Source of the DNA: Streptomyces bungoensis | GTDB lineage: Bacteria; Actinomycetota; Actinomycetes; Streptomycetales; Streptomycetaceae | Reading direction: 5' to 3' | Assembly: GCF_001514215.1 (NCBI RefSeq) | Contig: NZ_KQ948857.1 | Span: forward strand, 20,204-84,203 | Length of the DNA stretch: 64,000 nt | In this document: in pieces, positions 23,399 to 30,676 of the stretch | Position numbering within the stretch: the stretch's first letter is position 1 | Layout: every line of letters starts with the position of its first letter | Position numbers and translations under genes: made by a program | Notes under the pieces: model-generated | What the model saw: only the letters and a program-made list of their open reading frames with translations | What the model was told of the DNA's origin: nothing | The model's database searches: none

Positions 23399-24706
23399 AT
23401 GTTGCTGTGGGCCACGGCGGGTGTGGTGGCCCTGGGGTTCCTCGTCGCCCTGGAGATCATGGCGCGTCACTACGGCGTGCGGGGACCGCTCACCGCCCAG
23501 GTGCGCGAGGTGGTGTACCCGCCCAAGTCGGGCTTCCTGCTGTACGCCTGCATGGCGCTGATGATGGTCGTGCTCACCTGGCGGGAGCGGTTCATCGCCG
23601 CCGGCGCCGCGGTCGGCATCGACCTCGTCTTCTTCGTGGCGCGGTGGGCGCTCGGCATCGACGTCGACCTGGACGAGGCGCACCCCTTCGGCAACGGCGC
23701 GTTGTGGGTCGTCATGGGCTGCGCGGTCATCGCCGTCACGCGCCGCACCGGCCAGGAACGGGTCCTGCTGCTGAAGGGCATCGGGCTGGGCCTGCTGCTG
23801 GTGGCCGGCCGCAAGACCGGCGACGCCTGGCTCCTCATCACCTCCAAGAGCCGCCCGACGGTGCTGGACCCGTACGTGGCCACCGCCGACCACGCCCTGG
23901 GCAACCCGTCGTGGGTGGTGGGACGGCTGGTCCGGGCGAGCGGTTCGATCGGCTTCCACCTGCTCGACGTCGTCTACGGACAGCTCGCCGTGGCCGCGGT
24001 CGTCGTCGCGATGTACCAGCTGCGCAACGTGGCGGCCGAACGGAAGTTCCCCCGCCACCACCTGGTGCGCACCTTCCTGGTCATCGGCCTGCTCGGGCCG
24101 GCCGTCTACATGATCTTCCCGGTGGTCGGCCCGGTCTTCGCCTACGGCCCCGGCGCCTCCGGCACCGGCGGCCTGCACTGGGCGGTGGCCAACCTGTGGC
24201 CGGACTCCCCGCCGCCGCTCAGCCCCCCGCACCCGGTCACGTACGACGCGATCACCCCGCGCAACTGCATGCCCAGCCTGCACACCGCGTGGGCCACCGC
24301 GATCTTCATCCACTCCCGCACCGGCCCGCGCGTGCTGCGCTTCGCGGGCACCTTCTGGCTGATCGCCACCCTGACCGCGACGCTGGGCTTCGGCTACCAC
24401 TACGGCGCGGACCTCGTGGCCGGCGTGGTGTTCACGCTCACCATCGAGGCGGCGCTGCGCGCGCAGGTGCGCGACTGGGACCGGTCGGGACTCCAGCTGG
24501 CCGCCTACGGCGCGACGGTCTTCGTCGCGCTCCTGCTGTCGTACCGCTTCCTGCCGGTGCAGATGGCAGGGCGTCCGTGGCTGTTCGGCCCCGTCCTGCT
24601 GCTGGCGATGGGCTCGGTGGTCTACGGCTACCTGCGGACCACGAGGCAGTGGGAACCGGCCCCCGCGGCACTGCAGCGACCGGAACCCCGGCCCGAGATG
24701 GTGTGA
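23399..24706 (+). CDS. PAP2-superfamily integral membrane protein
   Basis: 435 residues with about ten membrane spans. In the second half, NCMPSLHTAW and GYHYGADLVAG are the phosphatase motifs of the PAP2/inositol-phosphoceramide-synthase (Aur1-like) group. The Ser-His and His-x3-Asp residues are intact. It may transfer or hydrolyse a lipid-linked phosphate, such as a phosphatidylinositol-type or polyprenyl phosphate substrate, at the outer membrane face. The start is uncertain: ATG at 23399 begins directly with a membrane span, while an in-frame TTG at 23378 would add seven residues; neither has a good ribosome site. It is transcribed toward the pseudogene at 24799. Confidence 0.8.
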   Translation: MLLWATAGVVALGFLVALEIMARHYGVRGPLTAQVREVVYPPKSGFLLYACMALMMVVLTWRERFIAAGAAVGIDLVFFVARWALGIDVDLDEAHPFGNGALWVVMGCAVIAVTRRTGQERVLLLKGIGLGLLLVAGRKTGDAWLLITSKSRPTVLDPYVATADHALGNPSWVVGRLVRASGSIGFHLLDVVYGQLAVAAVVVAMYQLRNVAAERKFPRHHLVRTFLVIGLLGPAVYMIFPVVGPVFAYGPGASGTGGLHWAVANLWPDSPPPLSPPHPVTYDAITPRNCMPSLHTAWATAIFIHSRTGPRVLRFAGTFWLIATLTATLGFGYHYGADLVAGVVFTLTIEAALRAQVRDWDRSGLQLAAYGATVFVALLLSYRFLPVQMAGRPWLFGPVLLLAMGSVVYGYLRTTRQWEPAPAALQRPEPRPEMV

Positions 24707-24753
24707 GACGCCGCCACACGCCAAGTGGCCCTGAAATCAACGCTGTTGGTGAT

Positions 24754-24777
24754 GGAGACACCTACGCTGGTGTCTCC
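24754..24777. promoter_or_regulatory. Palindromic operator before aldo/keto-reductase remnant
   Basis: GGAGACACC-TACGCT-GGTGTCTCC has perfect 9-bp arms and lies 21 bases upstream of the remnant's ATG. It looks like the operator of a TetR/MerR-type regulator that is no longer nearby. Confidence 0.55.
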
Positions 24778-24798
24778 GTCGCCAAGGGGGGAACACCC

Positions 24799-25003
24799 AT
24801 GCGTCAGGTCGCTCTCGGCAGCCAGGGTCTGCGGGTCTGCGCACAGGGGCTCGGCTGCATGGGCATGAGCCGGTCGTACGGCGTCGGCAACGACGAGGAG
24901 TCGATCAGGACAGAACGCGGCCGCGGCCGGCCTCGCCCTGACCGGCGACGACCTGTCCCGCCTGGCCGAGGCGGCCGCCGGGATCCAGGGCGCCCGCCGC
25001 TGA
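24799..25003 (+). pseudogene. Aldo/keto reductase remnant with internal deletion
   Basis: From the ATG the frame reads about 38 residues of a normal aldo/keto-reductase N-terminus (LGSQGLRVCAQGLGCMGMS...). It then switches, in another frame, to the family's C-terminal end (QNAAAAGLALTGDDLSRLAE...GARR stop). More than 250 central codons, including the catalytic Asp-Tyr-Lys-His residues, are missing. The junction is near 24906. GGGGGG precedes the ATG and a palindromic operator survives upstream, so the loss looks recent. Confidence 0.85.
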
Positions 25004-25048
25004 CCCCCGCGGCCCGCTCCGCCCGAACCCGGGTGGGCGCGCACGGAA

Positions 25049-25089
25049 AAGGCCGCGGGCCCCGGATCGTCTCCGGGGCCCGCGGCCTT
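25049..25089 (-). terminator. Terminator of DEAD-box helicase gene
   Basis: AAGGCCGCGGGCCCCGGA pairs perfectly with its complement over 18 bp around TCGTC, 45 bases beyond the helicase stop codon. The symmetric A/T ends would also stop transcription from the left. Confidence 0.88.
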
Positions 25090-25133
25090 CTGCGTCGGTG
25101 ACCGGCCCGCAGGCCGGTCACCGCTCACTGCCG

Positions 25134-27290
25134 TCAGCCGTTGCGCTTCCAGCGCGGCTTGTCCTCACGGCGGCCGAAGCCGCCGGTGCCGCGGTGGTCG
25201 TCACGACGGCCGAAGGGACGGTCGTGGCCGCCGGAGCGGAAGCCCGGACGGTCGTCCCGCCGGTCGCGGTTGAACGGCCGGTCGCTGCCCCGGTGCCCGC
25301 CCCGCTCGTCACGGCGGAAGCCACCCCGGTCGTCCCGGCGCTCGAAGGAACGGCCACCACGGTCACGGTCGAACGGGCGGCGCTCCTCACGGCGCTCGAA
25401 CCCACGGTTGCCGCGGTCGCCGCGGTCACCCCGGTCGTCCCGGCGCTCGAAGCCACGGTCACCCCGGTCGTCACGACGCTCGAACCCACGGTTGCCGCGG
25501 TCACGGTCGAACGGGCGACGCTCGTCACGGCGCTCGTCACGACGCTCGAAGCCACGCCCGCCACGCTCGTCACGGCGCTCGAACCCACGGTCCCGGTCAC
25601 GGTCCCGGTCGAAGGGCCGGCGGTCGTCCCTGCGCTCGAAACCCCGGCTGCCGCGGTCACCACGGTCACCCCGGTCGTCACGGCGCTCGAAGCCCCGCCG
25701 CTCCCGGCGCTCGTACGGCGCCGAACCCGACGGACGCTCCTCGCGCTCGGTCTCGCGCTCGCGCACCACCGGCTCCACGGGGGCCGACGCCTCGACCACG
25801 GCCTCCGCCGCGGCCGCCTGGGCCACGGCCACCGCCGCCTCCGGGTCCTCACCGCGCTCACGGGCGACCCGGGCGACCAGCCGGTCGGCCTCCTCGCGCA
25901 GCTCGGTCGCACGGCGCTGGGCGCGCTCCAGCTGCCGGGTGAGGTCCGCGACCTCACGCTCGGCCTGCTGGGCGGCGTTCGCCGCGGACTCGGACTGCAC
26001 CTCCGTCATCGAACGGGCGCCCGTGATCTCGGCGACCTCCGGGTCGAAGGCGGCCCCGCCCTGGATGATGTGGCGACCGGCGTCCACACCGGCGTCCTCC
26101 ATCAGACGGAAGATCTGCCGCCGCTGGTGCGGCAGGGACAGCGACACGACCGTGCCCGTCCGGCCCGCACGCGCCGTACGGCCCGCACGGTGCAGGTAGT
26201 CCTTGTGGTCGCCCGCCGGGTCCACGTTCAGCACCAGGTCGATGCCGTCCACGTGGATGCCGCGCGCCGCCACGTCCGTCGCGACCAGGACGTTGACGTA
26301 GCCCTCCTTGAAGTCCGCCAGCGTGCGCGTCCGCGCGCCCTGCGTCATGCCGCCGTGCAGGGCGTCCGCCTTCACACCCGCGTCACGCAGCTGCTCGGCG
26401 ACCCGGTCGGCGCCCAGCTGGGTGCGCACGAAGATGATCGTGCGGCCCTTGCGGGAGGCGATCGCGGCCGTCACCGGCGCCTTGTCCTTGGGCTTCACGA
26501 TGAGGATGTGGTGCGACATGGTCGTCACCGCGCCCTGCGCCGCGTCCACCTCGTGGGAGACCGGGTCGGTCAGGTAGCGGTCGACGAGGGTCTGGATCTC
26601 GTTCTCCATGGTCGCGGAGAACAGCATCCGCTGGCCGCCCGCCGGGACCTGGTCCAGCAGCTCCGTCACCTCGGGCAGGAAGCCCAGGTCGGACATCTGG
26701 TCGGCCTCGTCGAGGACGGCGATCTGGGTGTCCTCGAGCGAGCAGGCGCCGCGGTTGATGATGTCGCGCAGCCGGCCCGGGGTGGCGACGAGGATGTCGA
26801 CGCCGCGCTCCAGGGCGTAGATCTGGTTGCCCATCGACGTACCGCCGCAGACGACCTTCATCTTCAGGCCGAGGACGTCGCCGTAGGGCTGGAGGGCGTC
26901 GGCCACCTGCATGGCCAGCTCGCGGGTCGGGGTCAGGATGACCGCGCGCGGCCGCTTCTTCTCGGTGCGGCCGCCGGCCAGCCGGGCCAGCGTCGGCAGA
27001 CCGAACGACAGGGTCTTGCCGGAGCCGGTGCGGCCACGGCCGAGGATGTCCTTGCCGGCCAGGGCGTCCGGGATGGTCGCGGCCTGGATCGGGAAGGGGG
27101 TCGTCACGCCGTTCTGGGCGAGCTTGCGCACGACGCCCTCCGGCAGACCGAAGTCGCCGAACGTGATCTGGGGGGTGGTGTCGGTGGTGGTGTCAGCGGC
27201 CTCGAGGGCCTCGGTGACCACGGTCGTCGTCTCGACGAGTTCGTTCTCGTTCTCGGACACGACGATCTGATCAGTACTGGACACGGACAT
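25134..27290 (-). CDS. DEAD-box ATP-dependent RNA helicase
   Basis: 718 residues. The N-terminal 45 residues are acidic and disordered. The helicase core (about 55-425) has the Q motif (FGLPEGVVRKLAQNGVTTPF), Walker A GRTGSGKT, PTRELA, DEAD in VLDEADQM, SAT, and motif VI HRAGRTARAGR. A short coiled coil (about 445-490, ending REEADRLVARVARERG) leads to a 180-residue Arg/Asp/Gly tail with repeated GFERRDDRGDRG-type units. The tail resembles RNA-binding RGG/RDD tails of cold-shock helicases. Predicted roles are RNA unwinding in ribosome assembly or mRNA turnover. The ATG at 27290 gives the normal N-terminus; the upstream ATG at 27335 is less likely. Confidence 0.93.
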   Translation of the reverse strand: MSVSSTDQIVVSENENELVETTTVVTEALEAADTTTDTTPQITFGDFGLPEGVVRKLAQNGVTTPFPIQAATIPDALAGKDILGRGRTGSGKTLSFGLPTLARLAGGRTEKKRPRAVILTPTRELAMQVADALQPYGDVLGLKMKVVCGGTSMGNQIYALERGVDILVATPGRLRDIINRGACSLEDTQIAVLDEADQMSDLGFLPEVTELLDQVPAGGQRMLFSATMENEIQTLVDRYLTDPVSHEVDAAQGAVTTMSHHILIVKPKDKAPVTAAIASRKGRTIIFVRTQLGADRVAEQLRDAGVKADALHGGMTQGARTRTLADFKEGYVNVLVATDVAARGIHVDGIDLVLNVDPAGDHKDYLHRAGRTARAGRTGTVVSLSLPHQRRQIFRLMEDAGVDAGRHIIQGGAAFDPEVAEITGARSMTEVQSESAANAAQQAEREVADLTRQLERAQRRATELREEADRLVARVARERGEDPEAAVAVAQAAAAEAVVEASAPVEPVVRERETEREERPSGSAPYERRERRGFERRDDRGDRGDRGSRGFERRDDRRPFDRDRDRDRGFERRDERGGRGFERRDERRDERRPFDRDRGNRGFERRDDRGDRGFERRDDRGDRGDRGNRGFERREERRPFDRDRGGRSFERRDDRGGFRRDERGGHRGSDRPFNRDRRDDRPGFRSGGHDRPFGRRDDHRGTGGFGRREDKPRWKRNG
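25290..25700 (-). repeat. In-frame degenerate repeats in helicase C-terminal tail
   Basis: Units coding for (G)FERRD(D/E)R(G)DRG and RRPFDRDRG recur with spacing of roughly 30-60 bases. All are in the helicase reading frame. They are coding low-complexity repeats and likely to vary in copy number between strains. Confidence 0.8.
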
Positions 27291-27514
27291 GCGAATGCGA
27301 AACCTTCCGGAGTCTCTTCGGCACGCGCCCGTCAACTCCGTGATTCGCTCACGACCGCCTCAATGCGGTCCGCCACGGCAAGGGAGAGTACGCGCCACAC
27401 GGCGCGCTCTGTGGTGGCGCCGGGCAAATGGGATCAAACGATCTACCACCATACGCACCCTCCACCCCTCAACGCAAACCGGCACCGTGCGCGCAGGTCA
27501 GCGGCCTCCCCCGC

Positions 27515-28033
27515 TCAGGTCGACACGTCCGCCACGGGTGCCGGCACCCGCCGTCCCAGCTGGGTCCCCGGCCCCTGCGCCGAGGAGGACGGCTCCGCGG
27601 ACGGGGGCGGCGGCGAGGCCGGCGTCGGCTGCTCGGTCGGCGTCGGCTGCGGCTCGGCCGTCTGCGGAGGGGTCGGCTCGTCCGTACCCGGCGGACTCGG
27701 CGGCGCCGGCTCACCGGGCTTCCCCGGCTCACCCGGCCTGCCCGGCGCCGGCGACCCGCTGCCCGCCTCCGACGGCGTCGCCGAGGCCGACGCCGACTTC
27801 CCGTGCTTCTTCTTCCCCCCGTGCTCTTGCTTGCCGTCCCCCGCCCCGCCGCCGTACCCGACGCCTCCGCCCCCGCCGCCAGGGCCGCCGTCCGGCGCGT
27901 CACCGCCCCGCTGCCCCGCCGAGTGCGAGGGCCTGGCCCGGCCGGCGTCGTCACCCACGCTCACACAGCCGGCGGCGACGGAGACCGTCAGCACCGTGGC
28001 GGCCAGACGGACGGGTACGTACAAGGGGCGCAC
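27515..28033 (-). CDS. Putative lipoprotein with Pro/Ser/Glu-rich spacer
   Basis: 172 residues. The N-terminus is a lipoprotein signal: basic start, hydrophobic LAATVLTVSVAAGC with the lipobox Cys at about 23. The rest is Gly-, Pro-, Ser- and Glu-rich with collagen-like PGRPGEPGKPGEP and PTPPQTAEPQPTPTEQ stretches, and has no recognisable fold. It may be a surface stalk. The GTG at 28033, preceded at 8 bases by GGAGG, is preferred over the GTG at 28042. No clear operon partner. Confidence 0.68.
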   Translation of the reverse strand: MRPLYVPVRLAATVLTVSVAAGCVSVGDDAGRARPSHSAGQRGGDAPDGGPGGGGGGVGYGGGAGDGKQEHGGKKKHGKSASASATPSEAGSGSPAPGRPGEPGKPGEPAPPSPPGTDEPTPPQTAEPQPTPTEQPTPASPPPPSAEPSSSAQGPGTQLGRRVPAPVADVST

Positions 28034-28129
28034 GGCGGCCACCTCCGGAAGCGAGAAAGGGAGTCACCCTGCCCAACTCCCGCCGCCCGCACGAGGACAC
28101 GCACCGCGTTCGAATCGATACCCGACCGT

Positions 28130-28480
28130 TCACCCGTACCCGAGGGCGTGCAGCCGCGCGTCGTCGATGCCGAAGTGGTGAGCGATCTCGTGCACCACCG
28201 TGACCTCGGTCTCCGCGACGACGTCCTCCCGGGAGGCGCACATCCGCAGCGTCGGCCCCCGGTACACCGTGATCCGGTCCGGCAGCACCCCCGCGTACCA
28301 CTCGCCCCGCTCGGTGAGAGGCGTCCCCTCGTACAGCCCCAGCAGCTCCGGATCATCCGTCGGCGGCTCGTCCTCCACGAACACCGCCACGTTGTCCATC
28401 AACCGCGTCAACTCCGGCGGAATCCGGTCGAGCGCCTCGGCGACCAGCTCCTCGAACTCCTCACGTGTCATCTCCAGCAC
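28130..28480 (-). CDS. Small zincin-like metallopeptidase family protein
   Basis: 116 residues, full length for the small bacterial family with a minimal zincin fold. The opening LEMTREEFEELVAEALDRIP is strongly conserved in that family. Near the C-terminus HEIAHHFGID (97-106) supplies the HExxHxxGxxD zinc ligands. Substrate and role are unknown. The GTG at 28480 was chosen to match the usual family N-terminus; an ATG three codons later is possible. It lies next to a cluster of three tRNA genes on the same strand. Confidence 0.85.
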   Translation of the reverse strand: MLEMTREEFEELVAEALDRIPPELTRLMDNVAVFVEDEPPTDDPELLGLYEGTPLTERGEWYAGVLPDRITVYRGPTLRMCASREDVVAETEVTVVHEIAHHFGIDDARLHALGYG

Positions 28481-28568
28481 ACGCTCATTGTCCGGCACAA
28501 CTGCTCGAAGACGCGGATGCTGCACGGAACGCAACAAGGCCCCGATCCGGAGATCGGGGCCTTCGCTG

Positions 28569-28642
28569 TGGCTGGGGCCGGGGTCGAACCGGCGACCTTC
28601 CGCTTTTCAGGCGGACGCTCGTACCAACTGAGCTACCCAGCC
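28569..28642 (-). tRNA. tRNA-Phe (GAA)
   Basis: 74-base cloverleaf. The acceptor stem GGCTGGG pairs with CCCAGCC, the anticodon loop is CTGAAAA and the T arm is GGTTCGACCC. No CCA is encoded. It is the third of three minus-strand tRNAs (Glu, Asp, Phe) that are probably co-transcribed. Confidence 0.96.
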
Positions 28643-28666
28643 ACGAGGTTTCACGTGAAACCTCAG

Positions 28667-28741
28667 CGGTCCTGACGGGATTTGAACCCGCGGCCTCCAC
28701 CTTGACAGGGTGGCGAGCACTCCAAACTGCTCCACAGGACC
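28667..28741 (-). tRNA. tRNA-Asp (GTC)
   Basis: 75-base cloverleaf with anticodon GTC (loop CTGTCAA), acceptor GGTCCTG/CAGGACC and discriminator G, the identity base for Asp. It is identical in sequence to the second tRNA-Asp at 34718-34792. Confidence 0.96.
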
Positions 28742-28778
28742 AAGCTCTGTGTGCAACAGTGTCGCACACGATCTTGCG

Positions 28779-28851
28779 TGCCCCCAACGGGATTCGAACC
28801 CGTGCTACCGCCTTGAAAGGGCGGCGTCCTAGGCCGCTAGACGATGAGGGC
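28779..28851 (-). tRNA. tRNA-Glu (TTC)
   Basis: 73-base cloverleaf with anticodon TTC (loop CTTTCAA) and T arm GGTTCGAATCC. It is first of the Glu-Asp-Phe tRNA group on the minus strand. Glutamyl-tRNA is also the co-substrate of the LanB dehydratase in this window. Confidence 0.95.
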
Positions 28852-28931
28852 TATCGGCCCGCCTGGGCGCTTCTCAGCGCGTCGGGGACGTGAGAAGCAT
28901 ATGGGATGGCGGGGAGTATCGCCAAAACGGT

Positions 28932-30518
28932 TTACGGCGCGCTCGGGGACGGAGTCGCCGAGGTGGGGGACGGTGCCGAGGGACCGGTGGTCGCGCCGGG
29001 CAGGTTCTCCTCGGGCAGGTGGCGGCTGACCTCGGCCGTTGTCAGGCCCAGGCCGCCCAGCTTGATCGCGTCCCAGGCCTGGAGGCGGTGGGAGTCGCGG
29101 TCGAAGTAGAGGATCGAGGCCTCGATGGGGGCCGGGTAGTCGTGCTCGACCGCGCGCAGTCCGCTGCCGCCGGTCGAGCCCTCCATGCGCAGCCGTGTGC
29201 CGTGCCTCAGTACCTGCGTGCCCTCGTGGTGGAGGTGCCCGCAGAGCACCAGGGGCACCTCGCCGTCCGTCCGGCGGGCGGCGACGGGTTCGTGGGCGAT
29301 CGCCACGTCGGCCGGGGTGCCGGCCGCCCGCTGGGCGCGCAGGGCGTCGGCCAGCCGTTCGCCCGCCAGCTGCTCGGTGGCGTCGCCGCCGGGGACGACG
29401 GAGCGGTCGGGGGTGAACTGGGGGTCGCCGATCCCGGCGAAGCGCAGGCCGGCGACGGTCTGCGTGCGGCCGTTGTCCAGGACGTGCACGTTCTTCATGC
29501 GCTGCAGGTAGCGCTGGGTGGTGAGGGAGTCGTGGTTGCCGCGGACCCAGACGTAGGGCACGCCCAGGTCCTTGATCGGGTCCAGGAAGCCGTTCTCGGC
29601 GGCCGTGCCGTGGTCCATCGTGTCGCCCGAGTCGACGATCACGTTCACCTTGTACTGGTCGACCAGTGACGCGATGATCCGCCAGCTCGCCGGGTTGAGG
29701 TGGATGTCGGAGACGTGCAGCACCCGGAGCGTGGAGGGGTCCGGCTGGTAGGCCGGGAGGGTGGAGGTGACGTCGTAGAGCTTGGTCACGTTCGTCACCA
29801 GGCGGGCCAGTTCCTTCTGGTAGACGTCGAACTCGGTGACGATGTTGCGGGCGTTGCCGACCAGGGACGGCGCGGAGGACAGCAGGCCGGAGAACTTGGG
29901 CTCCAGGACGGACTTGGGGTTCCAGGTGGCGTAGGCGGTCGCGCCGGAGGCGGCGAGGAGGGCGAGGGCCAGGCCGCCGGCGGTGAGCGCGCGGCGGGGG
30001 CGGCGGTAGACGGCGAGGCCGAGCGCGGTGGCGCCGGTGACGACGGCGACGCAGGAGCGTACGGCGAGGTCGAGGGTGCCGTGCTCGACGTCGTGGACGA
30101 CCTCGTCCTGGAGGCCGGAGAGGCGTTCGGGGTGGTCGACGAGGGCCTGGGAGCGCAGCGGGTCGAGCTGGTCGACGTTGACGTCGAGGCGGACGGGCGC
30201 GGCGTGGCTGTCGAGGGTGAGCGCGCCGAGCGGAGACACGTTGATCTTGGTGCCGCCGGTGAGGGAGGGGCGCAGCGCCATCGTGGTGTTCATGGGGCCG
30301 ACCGGGGCGCGGACGTTGCCGACGACGAGCAGGCCGAGCCACGCGCCGACGAGGACGACCGCGGTGAGGCCGAGGGCGCGGAGCCAGGGCCGGGGCCGGG
30401 TGGCGAGCTCCAGGTCGGGGAGGGCGGGGGTTCTGCCGCGGCGGGAGCGGGTGCGGTCGGGGATCCGGTTCAGGACGCGGTGCAGGCGGTTCGGGGCTGC
30501 GACGGGGACGCGGGCCAT
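28932..30518 (-). CDS. Membrane-anchored metallophosphoesterase
   Basis: 528 residues. There is one membrane span near 48-70 (LGLTAVVLVGAWLGLLVVGN) and further spans around 155-205. The C-terminal half is a calcineurin-type phosphoesterase: DIHLN, SGDTMDHG, GNHD, and GHLHHEG are the successive metal-ligand motifs. The last 30 residues are Pro/Ser-rich. Probable substrate is an extracytoplasmic phosphodiester or phosphomonoester; it cannot be narrowed from sequence. The ATG at 30518 gives a basic N-terminus before the first span; longer frames start in the divergent helicase promoter. Confidence 0.88.
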   Translation of the reverse strand: MARVPVAAPNRLHRVLNRIPDRTRSRRGRTPALPDLELATRPRPWLRALGLTAVVLVGAWLGLLVVGNVRAPVGPMNTTMALRPSLTGGTKINVSPLGALTLDSHAAPVRLDVNVDQLDPLRSQALVDHPERLSGLQDEVVHDVEHGTLDLAVRSCVAVVTGATALGLAVYRRPRRALTAGGLALALLAASGATAYATWNPKSVLEPKFSGLLSSAPSLVGNARNIVTEFDVYQKELARLVTNVTKLYDVTSTLPAYQPDPSTLRVLHVSDIHLNPASWRIIASLVDQYKVNVIVDSGDTMDHGTAAENGFLDPIKDLGVPYVWVRGNHDSLTTQRYLQRMKNVHVLDNGRTQTVAGLRFAGIGDPQFTPDRSVVPGGDATEQLAGERLADALRAQRAAGTPADVAIAHEPVAARRTDGEVPLVLCGHLHHEGTQVLRHGTRLRMEGSTGGSGLRAVEHDYPAPIEASILYFDRDSHRLQAWDAIKLGGLGLTTAEVSRHLPEENLPGATTGPSAPSPTSATPSPSAP

Positions 30519-30676
30519 TGGGGCCGTATGCCCGGGGGCGGGTGTGGATATGCGGCGGTTCGCCGCACTCGTGCGGTGGCCGCGGGGCCCCGGGTGACGC
30601 TCCTGGTCCGTTCGGGGCGCTGCGCGGGTCAAATCGTTCGCGTGTGATTTCCGGGAGGTGCGATCCTGGATCGCGT

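Noticed and set aside
25290..25700. CRISPR-like regular repeats
   Set aside because: They are degenerate, stay in the helicase reading frame and have no conserved direct-repeat/spacer pattern or cas genes.
25098..28181. 1027-codon open frame on the plus strand
   Set aside because: It is the shadow of the DEAD-box helicase and lipoprotein genes on the minus strand. Its Val/Thr/Ala repeats mirror the Arg-rich helicase tail.
28779..28851. tRNA-Glu as a dedicated partner of the LanB dehydratase
   Set aside because: The dehydratase needs glutamyl-tRNA, but this tRNA is in a Glu-Asp-Phe housekeeping group 6.6 kb beyond the precursor gene, with no sign of specialisation.
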